DNA of 64,000 nucleotides from Loripinus fragilis (lineage: Eukaryota; Mollusca; Bivalvia; Lucinida; Lucinidae), in contig OZ026517.1 of the NCBI GenBank assembly GCA_964019695.1, positions 59,919,478 through 59,983,477 of the forward strand, in the 5' to 3' direction. A program made the translations under genes and the position numbers. Position 1 is the stretch's first letter. Every line of letters starts with the position of its first letter. Below are positions 9,901 through 19,556 of the stretch, one piece after another. Under the pieces are notes generated by a model. It was not told the origin of the DNA. It made no database searches and was given only the letters and a program-made list of their open reading frames with translations.

Positions 9901-10670
9901 ACTCAAAGGTTGGTTGTGCTGTTATATCAGACAACCATAGTAATATGCAACGTATACCTGACGATTCATCAATTTTCACTGCTGAAGCCAAAGCAATTGA
10001 TCTAGCTTTAGATTTCATTAGCACTTGTGATGCTAACAATAAATTTATTATATTTTCTGACTCGCTTTCTGTATTGAAAGCAATGAATCATACCAGTTCA
10101 AAGAATCCACAGATTCAGAAACTTTTAGAAAAATGTCATGAGCTTTTAGCTGATAATGAAATTGTTCTTTGTTGGATTCCTAGTCATATAGGTATCCAAG
10201 GGAATGAGATGGTAGATAAGCAAGCAAAAACATCGCTTTCATTAGAACCAACTTCTTTTAAGATTCCATTTTCTAATTTTAAGCCATCTATTAATAAGTA
10301 TATCTTGGAAGAATGGCAAACTTCATGGAACAACAGCATTGGAAATAAACTTCTTGACATAAAACCAACTATCGGTGAGCAACAATCAGTTGTTCGAAAC
10401 ATTAGAAAAGAAGAAGTCGTTTTGGCTCGACTCCGTTTAGGTCACACAAGAGTCACACATTCTTACTTACTACTAGGTGAAGAGCAGCCACAATGTGTTG
10501 GTTGCGACGCACCATTCACTGTACGTCACTTCCTTTTGGAATGTGGCGACTTTGCACAAGTAAGAAATAATTGCTTCCATGTTGATAACATGAAAGAATT
10601 ATTTCAAGATATACATATTGATAGTATTATGACATTTTTAAGACAAATAAATCTTTTTAACAAAATCTAA
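6921..10670 (+). CDS. ORF2: APE endonuclease - reverse transcriptase - RNase H (copy B)
   Basis: Intact, 1249 residues. Endonuclease: N30, E57 (QET), GDFNGHN 153-159, S228-D229-H230. RT: GPDEIHYQML, NYRPIALTS, QSGFRSDRST, FFDMEKAYD, QGVPQGGVLS, YVDD 689-692. RNase H acidic residues D989, E1022, D1047, D1099 in YTDGS, AEAKA, FSDS and GNEMVD contexts. C-terminal finger C1192, C1195, H1203, C1208. All catalytic motifs are present. The N-terminal 19 residues (NLTIILVLLLILFSS) are a hydrophobic leader; translation could also begin at Met20. Translation probably depends on reinitiation at the TAATG shared with ORF1. One conservative change from A and F is seen in the RT A motif (DMEK for DLEK). Confidence 0.96.
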   Translation: MEGFNLTIILVLLLILFSSMDFKHKIIQWNCRGLKPNYNEVSLLISEYNPSVFCFQETFLKPDDNISLRGFNIYNYVHTDCLRPSGGASIFVKSSFPQRKIDLQTELQATAVSVTLDREIIICSVYIPPSFSLNSQHLDNLLQQLPSPYILLGDFNGHNILWGSQNNDSRGELIENFITKNNICIMNDKSYTYHSPSTKSFTSIDLSFCHPSLFLDYNWSVCEDQHNSDHFPIIIEQNTYSTEDHNPKWKLNRANWDLFNTLCTGKLVPENFKESSDPIADFTSSLIEISKECIPLTSTNPTKSNPWYNDDCKEAIKQRKQALFKFKRSPNTNNFNDIKVFRAKARRTIKLSKRKSWRSYVSKINHKTPIKKVWDMIRKISGKNKSPSYTHLNMVGTDNKATSKTDIADTLGETFCHNSSSFNYSESFRKIKTEQEKVKLNFKSQNNEIYNKDFNLDELVEAIQLSHDSATGPDEIHYQMLKHLPDTSLETLLNIFNYIWTTGKFPEDWILATIIPIPKPGKDPAEPNNYRPIALTSCLCKTLERMINKRLTWFLESNNHISRFQSGFRSDRSTTDNLVRLETFIRDAFIKKEHVVAVFFDMEKAYDTTWRYGILKDIHKLGLRGRLPTFIENFLADRAMQVRVGSSLSDYYDQEQGVPQGGVLSTTLFSIKINDIVKCLGNLTDCSLYVDDFCICYRSKSMATIERQLQQNLNKIENWATSNGFKFSKSKTQCVHFCQLRKQHDDPVLHLYGSPIPVVEESKFLGILFDRKLSFIPHIKYLKAKCLKALNLLKVLSHTSWGADRTTLLKLYRSLVRSKLDYGCIIYGSARKSYLQMLDPIHNQGLRLALGGFRTSPVASLYVEADEPSLYSRREKLSLQYAVRLAANPSNPAHEVTFPPNYVNLYEQKPKAIKSFGIRISPLLESANIKPQNIEKHFTPNIPAWCMKPPEILFDLHSGKKSESNPHILKDDFRKMQSRYKNYQQIYTDGSKEDSKVGCAVISDNHSNMQRIPDDSSIFTAEAKAIDLALDFISTCDANNKFIIFSDSLSVLKAMNHTSSKNPQIQKLLEKCHELLADNEIVLCWIPSHIGIQGNEMVDKQAKTSLSLEPTSFKIPFSNFKPSINKYILEEWQTSWNNSIGNKLLDIKPTIGEQQSVVRNIRKEEVVLARLRLGHTRVTHSYLLLGEEQPQCVGCDAPFTVRHFLLECGDFAQVRNNCFHVDNMKELFQDIHIDSIMTFLRQINLFNKI

Positions 10671-10988
10671 TTGCTATTTTTAAAATCATGTTTTGTTTTA
10701 CATTTGTATCAAACCATAATACAGATTTTTTAATGTTGTATTCTGTTCAGTTAAAGAACATGTACAGTTATCTGAATAGCTCTTTGAAACTGTCAGATAT
10801 TGTACGTGGTCTCTCCTGTCAACAATCGTATGGCAACTAATTATCATTGTACAATCTCATCAACATCATTCCTTTTATTTTATCTTATAAATTTTTACTT
10901 TTTCCATCTTCATCATGTTTAGTTTAATACCGTCTGACGCTAATGACCCACAAGGGTTGATGCGTCGTTAAGAACCAAACAAACAAAC
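10671..10988 (+). other. 3'UTR, terminal hairpin and CAAA tail of copy B
   Basis: Same layout as copies A and F. The tail is short (about four CAAA units) and runs directly into the right TSD at 10988. Confidence 0.85.
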
Positions 10989-12343
10989 TAAAGCTATTAA
11001 ATCATTTGGCATCAGAATTTCACCTCTCTTAGAATCTGCCAATATCAAACCACAAAATATTGAAAAACATTTTACACCAAATATTCCAGCTTGGTGTATG
11101 AAACAACCTGTAATACTTTTTGATTTACATTCCGGGAAAAAATCTGAATCAAATCCACACATATTAAAAGATGATTTCAGAAAAATGCAAAGTCGTTATA
11201 AGAATTACCAACAAATTTATACTGATGGGTCAAAGGAAGACTCAAAGGTTGGTTGTGCTGTTATATCAGACAACCATAGTAATATGCAACGTATACCTGA
11301 CGATTCATCAATTTTCACTGCTGAAGCCAAAGCAATTGATCTAGCTTTAGATTTCATTAGCACTTGTGATGCTAACAATAAATTTATTATATTTTCTGAC
11401 TCGCTTTCTGTATTGAAAGCAATGAACCATACCAGTTCAAAGAATCCACAGATTCAGAAACTTTTAGAAAAATGTTATGAGCTTTTAACTTATAAAGAAA
11501 TTGCTCTCTGTTGGATTCCTAGTCATATAGGTATCCAAGGGAATGAGATGGTAGATAAGCAAGCAAAAACATCGCTTTCATTAGAACCAACTTCTTTTAA
11601 AATTCCATTTTCCAATTTTAAGCCATCTATCAATAAATATATCTTGGAAGAATGGCAAACTTCATGGAATAACAGCATTGGTAATAAACTTCTTGACATC
11701 AAACCAACTATTGGTGAATATCAATCAGTTGTTCGAAACATTAGAAGAGAAGAAGTAGTTTTAGCTCGACTCCGCTTAGGTCATACAAGAGTCACTCATT
11801 CATACTTACTACAAGGTGAAGAGCTGCCACAATGTGTTGGTTGCGACGCACCATTCACTGTACGTCACTTCCTTTTGGAGTGTGGCGATTTTGCTCAAGT
11901 AAGAAATAATTGCTTCCATGTTGATAACATGAAAGAAGTATTTCAAGATATACATATTGATAGTATTATGACATTTTTAAGACAAATAAATCTTTTTAAC
12001 AAAATCTAATTGCTATTTTTAAAATTGTGTTTTGTTTTACATTTGTGTCAGACCATAATACAGATTTTTTTAATGTTGTATTCTGTTCAGTTAGAGAACA
12101 TGTACAGTTATCTGAATAGCTCTTTGAAACTGTCAGATATTGTACGTGGTCTCTCCTGTCAACAATCGTATTTCAACTAATTATCATCATACAATCTCAT
12201 CAACATCATTCCTTTTATTTTATCTTATAAATTTTTACTTTTTCCATCTTCATCATGTTTTGTTTAATATCGTCTGACGCTAATGACCCACAAGGGTTGA
12301 TGCGTCGTTAAGAACCAAACAAACAAACAAACAAACAAACAAA
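10989..12343 (+). pseudogene. 5'-truncated CAAA-LINE copy C, right half
   Basis: Continuation of the 4476-4983 fragment after the B insertion. It holds the end of the RT-RNase H linker, the whole RNase H region (first Met at 11098) and the C-terminal finger, with the ORF2 stop at 12007-12009, then 3'UTR and a long (CAAA)n tail to about 12343. With B removed the frame appears continuous with 4476-4983, so this is a 5'-truncated but little-mutated copy. Its ORF2 resembles F (GEYQSVVRNIRREE) more than A or B, so it is a different lineage from the element that interrupted it. Confidence 0.92.
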
Positions 12344-13769
12344 TCAAATCCTGCTCATGAAGTTACATTTCCACCAAATTATGTTAATTTATATGAACAA
12401 AAACCTAAAGCTATTAAATCATTTGGCATCAGAATTTCACCACTCTTAGAATCTGCAAATATCAAACCACAAAATATTGAAAAACATTTTACACCAAATA
12501 TTCCAGCTTGGTGTATGAAACCACCTGAAATACTTTTTGATTTACATTTCAGGAAAAAATCTTAATCAAATCCACACATATTAAAAGATAATTTCAGAAA
12601 AATGCAAAGTCATTATAAGAATTACCAACAAATTTATACTGATGGGTCAAAGGAAGCCTCAAAGGTTGGTTGTGCTATTATATCAGACAACCATAGTAAT
12701 ATGCAACGTATACCTGACGATTCATCATTTTTCACTGCTGAAGCCAAAGCAATTGATCTAGCTTCAGATTTCATTAGCACTTGTGATGCTAACAATATAT
12801 TTATTATATTTTCTGACTCGCTTTCTGTATTGAAAGCAATGAACCATACCAGTTCAAAGAATCCACAGATTCAGAAACTTTTAGAAAAATGTCATGAGCT
12901 TTTAGCTTATAAAGAAATTGCTCTCTGTTGGATTCCTAGTCATATAGGTATCCAAGGGAATGAGATGGTAGATAAGCAAGCAAAAACATCGTTTTCATTA
13001 GAACCAACTTCTTTTAAAATTCCATTTTCCAATTTTAAGCCATTTATCAATAAATATATCTTGGAAGAATGACAAACTTCATAGAATAACAGCATCGGTA
13101 ATAAACTTCTTGACATCAAACCAACTATTGGCGAATATCAATCAGTTGTTCGAAACATTAGAAGAGAAGAAGTAGTTTTAGCTCAACTCTGCTTAGGTCA
13201 TACAAGAGTCACTCATTAATACTTACTACAAGGTGAAGAGCAGCCACAATGTGTTGGTTGCGACGCACCATTCACTGTAAGTCACTTCCTTGTGGAATGT
13301 GGCGATTTTGCACAAGTAAGAAATATGTGCTTCCATGTTGATAGCATGAAAAAATTATTTCAGGATATATATATTGATAGTATTATGACATTTTTAAGAC
13401 AAATAAATCTTTTTACCAAAATCTAATTGCTATTTTTAAAATCATGTTTTGTTTTACATTTGTATCAGACCATAATACGGATTTTTTAATATTGTATTCT
13501 GTTCAGTTAAAGAACATGTACAGTTATCTGAATAGCTCTTTGGAATTGTCAGATATTGTACATGGTCTCTCCTGTCAACAATCGTATTGCAACTAATTAT
13601 CATTATACAAACTCATCATCATCTTTCCTTTTAAACTCATCATCATCTTTCCTTTTATTTTATCTTATAAATTTTTACTTTTTCCATCTTCATCATGTTT
13701 ATTTTAATACCGTCTGACGCTAATGACCCACAAGGGTTGATGCATCGTTAAGAACCAAACAAACAAACA
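12344..13769 (+). pseudogene. 5'-truncated CAAA-LINE copy D (decayed)
   Basis: Begins in the RT-RNase H linker (TCAAATCCTGCTCATGAAG) directly after the tail of copy C and ends in its own hairpin and CAAA tail. Several stops break the frame, for example TAA at 12563-12565 and TGA at 13070-13072 (replacing the Trp of EEWQ). An open piece covers the RNase H domain (12602-13072). Older than copies A-C. Confidence 0.9.
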
Positions 13770-14434
13770 TAGAATAACAGCATTGGTAATAAACTTCTTG
13801 ACATCAAACCAACTATTGGTAAATATCAAACAGTTGTTTGAAACATTAGAAGAGAAGAAGTAGTTTTAGCTCGACTTGGCTTAGGTCATACACGAGTCAC
13901 TCATTCATACTTACTACAAGGTGAAGAGCAGCCACAATGTGTTGGTTGCGACGCACCATTCACTGTTCGTCACTTCCTTTTAGAATGTGGCGATTTTGCA
14001 CAAGTACAAATAATTGCTTCCATGTTGATAACATGAAAGAATTATTTCAAGATATACAAATTGATAGTTTTATGACATTTTAAGACAAATTAATCTTGTT
14101 AACAAAATCTAATTGCTATTTTTAAAATCATGTTTTGTTTTACATTTGTATCAGACCATAAAACAGATTTATCAATGTTTTATTCTGTTCAGTTAAAGAA
14201 CATGTACAGTTATCTGAATAGCTCTTTGAAACTGTCAGATATTGTACGTGGTCTCTCCTGTCAACAATCGTATTGCAACTAATTATCATTATACAAACTC
14301 ATCATCATCTTTCCTTTTATTTTATCTTATAAATTTTTAATTTTTCCATCTTCATCATGTTTAGTTTAATACCGTGTGACGCTAATGACCCACAAGGGTT
14401 GATGCGTCGTTAAGAACCAAACAAACAAACAAAC
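13770..14434 (+). pseudogene. 5'-truncated CAAA-LINE copy E (decayed, shortest)
   Basis: Starts after the RNase H domain (AATAACAGCATTGGTAATAA) directly after the tail of D. It keeps the C-terminal finger region with frameshifts, the ORF2 stop (14110-14112), the 3'UTR, hairpin and CAAA tail ending near 14434. Unrelated sequence begins after it. Confidence 0.88.
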
Positions 14435-15594
14435 TGCATTGTTTACTAAGATACCTAAACAGAAATATACCTCATTTTATTGAAATTATGACATAATGCA
14501 TCAAAAAAAGTAAATCTTCTTAGTGTTTGCAATGCAATTGTCAAATTACGCAAGCAGATGGGAAAGCAGACAATGTTTGTTGCGGAGTATGTGGAGAGCC
14601 ATATGCTTCACAAAATATAGGCATCTAAAGCTGGCGCTTCACCAGGGTCTGCACCATTTTCTAAGACAAACACAATTATATTAAAACCTAAGACAAACAC
14701 AATTTATATTAAAACTTAGAAATTTCAATGTGTGGCCAATATAAAATGGACTTTCCCATTATTTTTCCATTATTAAGCTACTTGGTCACTGCATATATGC
14801 GGCAACTTTAATATTCATATCTGGGCGTGATTCGACTATTTCATTGCCCGAGAAGGGAGATCTGATAATATTATATTAAGAGTTAACCAGTTTAATACGT
14901 TGTTTGAGCCGCGCAGACGTGCATGCATTTTATTAAAATCGTAAACTGAAAACTACAACAATTTTAAAGATCATCTGCTTTTGTCATCTGTTGAAACTGT
15001 TTTTGAAGCCTCGTCGACAGAGCAGATCAAGATCAGACTGCTCCTGTGATCAGACTGCTCACGTGGGAGTTGTCTGATCTGGGCATACACTGTTTACCTC
15101 TATACTTATGTTAATCATAAACATAGTCATTTTGCTGGCATTTTATGGTTTAAATGATAATATTAGCCACGAAATGAGATTTCCAACAATGTGGTATGTC
15201 CGACCAGCAAAGGCTCTGATCAGTATGAGCATCTGCCCGGCCTGATAAGAGCATTTGCAAGTCGCTTAAATACTCAATGACAGTTAAGCTACTGACTGAA
15301 CAGCATTTGGAGTTTCTAAGCTTAAAAGGAATCTGAGTCTACCCGTGTCAAAATGACTTATTGTAGGAAATCACATGTCACGGCTCATGCGTTTTGTGTC
15401 ATGGTGCAAGGTGATACTTTTTGCATGCTTGGTCATTTAGCATGCTTTTTGTCGTCTGCTGATTTTTTTTTCATTTTTTCCTCAAAATTATAACCGAAAA
15501 AAAAGTTAAATGCAGACATAAAGCAACATGAAAAGTAGTCCACACTCCCACTACTTAGTTTCTGTGAAAGAAAAGAAATATCAGTACCTAAACT

Positions 15595-15771
15595 CTTTGC
15601 ATGCTGGGAAACTTTGCTATTGTGTCGTTTGCCGATTTCTTTTCTAAAATTAACTTTTTAAATACTTTCAGAAGCAGCTTTAGTATCAAACAATTTGAAT
15701 TCACATCAGGCAGGATGTAGTGCGTTTACTATAATGGTCTAAACTAGATGCGGTAGCACTAGCATGCAAAG
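15595..15771. repeat. Possible MITE with 10-bp terminal inverted repeats
   Basis: CTTTGCATGC at 15595-15604 is inverted at 15762-15771 (GCATGCAAAG). The inside is non-coding. A related block (GCATGC...TTGTCGTCTGCTGATTT) lies at about 15423-15470, so the family is repeated locally. No clear TSD, so the call is tentative. Confidence 0.35.
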
Positions 15772-15803
15772 GGTGAATGCTGGACTGAATTGTGTTGGAA
15801 TCA

Positions 15804-15835
15804 ACAGAACAGAACAGAACAGAAACTTTATTTGG
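15804..15835 (-). repeat. Retroelement-like 3' end: AATAAA signal plus (GTTCT)n tail
   Basis: On the minus strand the polyadenylation-like signal AATAAAG is followed at once by four GTTCT-type pentamers, the usual look of a LINE or SINE 3' end. The element would extend to the right, possibly including the ORF at 15915-16271. Confidence 0.45.
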
Positions 15836-15914
15836 ACTTAAGCATTACAAGCTCATTGTCACAACAATACATAATATACAAAACCTATATTTTACGCATG
15901 CATTTAAAGTGTAA

Positions 15915-16271
15915 TTAATTTGATAAGTGTAGTTTGAGAGTGAAGCCAATATAGGCATTTTTGTCTCTATTTTGCTGCAAACACATGTCAGTACATCCTT
16001 GGTGAGACTGTCTACAAAACATTACCACCACAGTCGTCCTATCATCGCCAATTGTATATTTTCTGTATATCACAGAGGAGCATACTGCAATAAGGGCAAA
16101 ACCAGTTCGGACTCTTAAAAGCAACATCGGTCCAGGGTTTACACTCTTTGCGTCTCTCCAAAAACTATAAATTTTGAACGTACATTTCCAAAAAGTGAAC
16201 TCCTGCTCAGGTGTCCCCACCCGGGCTCTCTCTGTATGCGAACGTTCATTTATTGTTATATTAAATTCCAA
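15915..16271 (-). CDS. Unrecognised 118-residue ORF upstream of a retroelement-like 3' end
   Basis: I do not recognise the product. It has no clear signal peptide or membrane segment and several scattered Cys residues (FWKCTFK, MFCRQ, CTDMCLQ). On the minus strand it ends about 80 bp before an AATAAA and pentamer tail, so it could be the C-terminal remnant of a retroelement ORF. It may equally be a chance ORF in AT-rich DNA. Confidence 0.2.
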   Translation of the reverse strand: MEFNITINERSHTERARVGTPEQEFTFWKCTFKIYSFWRDAKSVNPGPMLLLRVRTGFALIAVCSSVIYRKYTIGDDRTTVVVMFCRQSHQGCTDMCLQQNRDKNAYIGFTLKLHLSN

Positions 16272-16435
16272 AAATTAGATACATCTGTGCACAGTATAAG
16301 TATAATCTCCGACCAGATGCTGCATGAAGCAACACCTGGTCCAGGTCTACACTGATCACCAGGCAAACTTCAAATCTCGTATTACGACAAAAGAATGGTC
16401 CTACGCCGGGTCGTCCAAGTTTAAGCCGATGCCAA

Positions 16436-16490
16436 AAGTTTTGGATCCAGATCAGCCCGATGTCTATCGGGTATGACCTGGGTCCAATAC
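16436..16490. repeat. Dispersed GATCAG hairpin repeat, solitary copy
   Basis: TTTTGGATCCAGATCAGCCC is followed by an imperfect inverted copy ending in CCTGGGTCCAA. This is the same ~50-bp hairpin that recurs inside the Tx1-like elements (for example 59832-59900). Its presence here shows the motif also occurs outside the array. Confidence 0.65.
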
Positions 16491-17377
16491 GTTTGTGTCA
16501 AGTCCCCACCAGCATAAATCATAGTGAATCGTGTTCCAGATATCATATCGTTTTTGAATGTAGTGCAAAACACAGGTAATTCACCTGTCGCAATGTTGTC
16601 ATTTTACGATAATGAACTCAATGACCCCTGTTGTCACTGAGTCAATACCGTGCACGTGCTTCTATACTGACCAAAACCAGAAGAGACAGACACATGTGTT
16701 TTCAGTCGGAATAAACTTTTTGACATGTGGAAAGGCAGGAACAGCTTTATATTGCGTTTACAATTCAAAATTTGGTGAGTTTGGTTTATGATATGTATAC
16801 CCGTAGGTGCCCGAGTAGAGTAGTCCGAAATATAATATACTAAGGATTAAGGTAATTTGTGTGCAAAACAGGTATTTACATCAACACATGTACACCAAGG
16901 AGATTCCGCCTATGACGTCAAACATGTCGCGCTGCTAAATATAGCTCACCATTAGGTCCTATAGTTATTCTGGGATATACATTGTGGCGCCGTCCCAAAA
17001 TATTTGTAGGATAGTAGGCTATTTTTAGAATGGTACAATAGCACAAAAGGGTACATAATTAGATAAACAAACTTTTTCCTGAGAAATTCAACTAAATTTA
17101 AAACATATGTTTAGGGTAATCAAAAGAATCAACAATTTATGTAAAATTACCCCAGTACTTCTCAAAAGATTAACCAAAACGCATTTTACCAGCAGTGGAT
17201 AATTATCTAATAATTATTTGAGATTTAATGTTTCGGCAAATGATCCCTGACTAATCAGGTAACAGTACATTACTTAATGGGTTCTTCAAACTGATAGCCC
17301 TTTATGTGTAAAACGGCCATCATAATTGGGTCACCGTATCAAATGAATACACATTATCAGTAACCTATACCTGGAAA

Positions 17378-17584
17378 TTAGGGAGGGCAGTGGCTCAGTG
17401 ATAGAGTGCTTGACTGGAGACCGAAGGGCCGCGGGTTCGAGCCTCACTGGCGTCACTGCGCCGTGGTCCTTGAGCAAGACACATTTATCCTAGCTTAGTA
17501 CTGGTTCAACCCAGGAAGACCCGTCCCTTTATAACTGAAAGATTGTTGATGGGACGTAAAGAATCAAATCAAACAAACAAACAA
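17378..17584 (+). mobile_element. tRNA-derived SINE with CAAA tail, complete with TSD
   Basis: A 207-bp non-coding retroposon. tRNA-like head with an A box (TGGCTCAGTGA, from 17391) and a B box (GGTTCGAGCC, from 17434); core with CCTTGAGCAAGACAC and AGTACTGGTT; then a hairpin (CGTCCC 17522-17527, GGGACG 17551-17556), TAAAGAATC and (CAAA)n. The 11-bp TSD ATACCTGGAAA lies at 17367-17377 and 17585-17595. The hairpin + TTGATG + TAAAGAA + CAAA end matches the 3' end of the CAAA-LINE, the likely source of its retrotransposition machinery. Confidence 0.93.
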
Positions 17585-17595
17585 ATACCTGGAAA

Positions 17596-18060
17596 GCTTG
17601 TGTGTGTTTTGATAAAATTGGCTGTAATAAAAGAATTTCGCATTGAATTTTAAAACTCGGACCAATATGATTTCCAAACTATGAGGTCGGTGTCCAAATA
17701 GACAATTGTTGGTTTTCAGTGTTACATGTCATATATGTAGACCAAGGCCAGTAAGACAGACAGTCCGTGTAAATTTAAGAGGAATTATGTTAGTCTGGTT
17801 CCATCCACTAGATCCACCTATGAACAGGGCACCAGAGTAGAATTATTTGTGTAAGTCTTCTTTACCCTAAAGTAATTACAAATAAAAAATAAATAGATCT
17901 AAATAATAATAATGAGATATAACTTATTATAAATAAAACAGATTGTATAATAAAAATGCATTTCGATTCGACCTTCAAAGACACATTTTCCATGAAGTGA
18001 TTCTGTGTATAGCCCTGAAACTGTGTAACTTTCGACTGGAACTACTTGTGTAAGTCTCAT
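17596..18060. other. AT-rich stretch without a gene
   Basis: No coding region. The array unit K probably fades out here on the left, but I cannot place its end. Confidence 0.5.
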
Positions 18061-18300
18061 TTATCCGATTACAATAATAGAGACATATGAATGTTTAGGG
18101 ACGATTTGATCGGGTCTCAAAAAGAGTAATACAATACACAACAATAAAAAGAGGAAACAGGCAATACAAATATGGTATATTGCCTTACAAAAGAAGGGGT
18201 TAATCCGTCTCATTGAACGTTTTCGGTTCAGTGTCTGCATCCCATTTGTCTTGTCTTCCTGTCCGTTTGTCTTCAGATCATAGTCGTTTGTCCAGTCCAT
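18061..18300 (-). pseudogene. ORFX remnant of Tx1-like unit K
   Basis: 79 residues starting 15 bp after the end of the unit K ORF1 remnant, the same place as ORFX in M, P and R. The N-terminus (MDWTNDYDLKTN) is polar and lacks the NPC motif of the others, but a strong membrane segment follows (HICIACFLFLLLCIVLLFL). The frame then ends early compared with ~590 residues in P. This is the oldest ORFX copy seen. Confidence 0.5.
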
Positions 18301-18314
18301 TTTGTAAGTTAAAA

Positions 18315-19324
18315 CTATTCCACATCAACATCAGCATTATCAACAGCATTATTCTCCGTATCTAAGTTGGAGGTGTCCCCAAAAATAGCATCACATGTTG
18401 GTGGGATAAGCCCAGTAAACCTGTTTGAAGTGGAGGCATGTGGTTCTGGCGACAACTGTGTCATCCTCGCCGGCTTATTGGGGGGGATGGAACTGTCGTC
18501 GTCATCATCCTTTTCCCATCTCCTCTTCGAACTAACAGCTGTCCTCTCTACATCTTCAGTGGAGCCCGTTTTCACCTCCGACACATCCCCGCCAACCATT
18601 GGAGCCCTGGTCCCCTCACAAGGAGGTGGGGATGCACCCTCTGAGCGTACTGGCCCAGATAGTACCTTCCCCTGGGCTCCCTAGCTGACTCGGCAGCCGG
18701 ACAAACAAAAAAAGCAAGTCTTGCATATCTAGTTGTTTCACATTTCCTCCTAGTATGCCCAACTTCATGGCATTTTAAGCATAAGGGGGGTCTACCTTGC
18801 ATGGTTATGAGCATGGACTGCCCACGACAAAACTTGACCATATGAGGTATCCTTTGCCTCGACTTCTCATCTGTTTTGAGGGTTACTTCCCTCATTCCGT
18901 TTAGAGTACATACATAAGTTTATGAGGATTTCATATGTTTTACCTCTAAGACTTTGCCAAAATCGCAGAAAATGGCCTTTAATAGCCGGTCTTGATAATA
19001 CATAGGCAACCAATGCACTCTAAGCGAGACAATTTGCTCTGAACATAACATGACTGTAAACCGTTTGCTGCCACGTCCAATATATTTCATTTCCATCAAC
19101 CTCTTGGCTGTATCTTTGTCTTTCATGATAAGAGAAAAGAATCTGTCATTTGGACTGACCTTATATATCCCCGTTAAGTCCTCCGCCTTCAGCCGCTCAT
19201 CTTCCAAAGCAATAAAAACGTCACCATAGCTCAGGCTACCATATTCAGTTGGCGTCAATCTGATAGTCATTTCAAGTTGATCTTCATCGATGTAGTTCGA
19301 TTCATTTGCAATTGGATTCGCCAT
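18315..19324 (-). pseudogene. ORF1 (CCHC gag) of unit K, broken by frameshifts
   Basis: Decayed gag of the Tx1-like family spread over three frames (19345-18920, 18895-18572, 18599-18315). The likely start is the Met at 19324 (MANPIANESNYIDEDQLE). Conserved blocks: SYGDV, IYKVSPNDRFFSL, SLRVHWLPMYY, the zinc knuckle CLKCHEVGHTRRKC (CX2CX4HX4C) and a C-terminal PPNKPAR version of the family tail motif. It would have bound element RNA. Confidence 0.85.
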
Positions 19325-19345
19325 ATTTGATTTGACAAAATACAA

Positions 19346-19528
19346 AAAACTTTTTGTGGCTTTTCTTTGGGTAGAAACCAGTACTGGGCCTGGAGGGTTT
19401 ATAATTTGTGTGTTTATTATATGACGGGAACTCCCGAAGGCTCAACCGAAAGTGGTTTTATGGAGAAGCCGGGAATTGAACCTGCGACCCCTGGTTTACA
19501 AGGCATAGCGCTTATCCACTACACCACG
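19346..19528 (-). mobile_element. tRNA-Thr-derived SINE inserted between 5'UTR and ORF1 of unit K
   Basis: On the minus strand the head reads like tRNA-Thr(TGT): A box TAGTGGATAAG (19511-19521), CTTGTAAACCAGGGGTC around the anticodon region, and a perfect B box GGTTCAATTCC (19472-19482). The anticodon stem is not intact, so it is not a tRNA gene. The body contains AGTACTGGTT and TACCCA, shared with the SINE at 17378. An 8-bp direct repeat AAATACAA (19338-19345 and 19529-19536) is the likely TSD. Confidence 0.8.
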
Positions 19529-19556
19529 AAATACAAGAGGAAACAATTTAAGCACT

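Larger units (their letters stand above)
4984..10988 (+). mobile_element. Full-length CAAA-LINE copy B (nested insertion)
   Basis: About 6.0-kb complete non-LTR retrotransposon: 5'UTR from CCCTGGAGAG, ORF1, ORF2, 3'UTR, terminal hairpin (GACGC 10936-10940, GCGTC 10962-10966) and CAAA tail. It is flanked by an 11-bp TSD, CTAAAGCTATT, at 4973-4983 and 10988-10998. Joining the flanks restores the normal ORF2 sequence of the interrupted copy (compare 9652-9662 in B itself). Both ORFs are intact, so this is a recent insertion and possibly active. Confidence 0.96.
14435..17377. other. Intergenic region without a recognisable gene
   Basis: About 2.9 kb of AT-rich DNA without a convincing coding region. 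It contains palindromic GATCAG/CTGATC motifs (15020-15260, 16320-16370, 16436-16490), a possible MITE (15595-15771), a retroelement-like 3' end (15804-15835) and the small ORF listed separately. A TGACGTCA octamer lies near 16915. Confidence 0.7.

Noticed and set aside
19430..19530. Apparent tRNA-Thr gene on the minus strand
   Set aside because: A and B boxes are good but the anticodon stem is broken, there is no proper acceptor stem, and a SINE core plus TSD follow; listed as a SINE.
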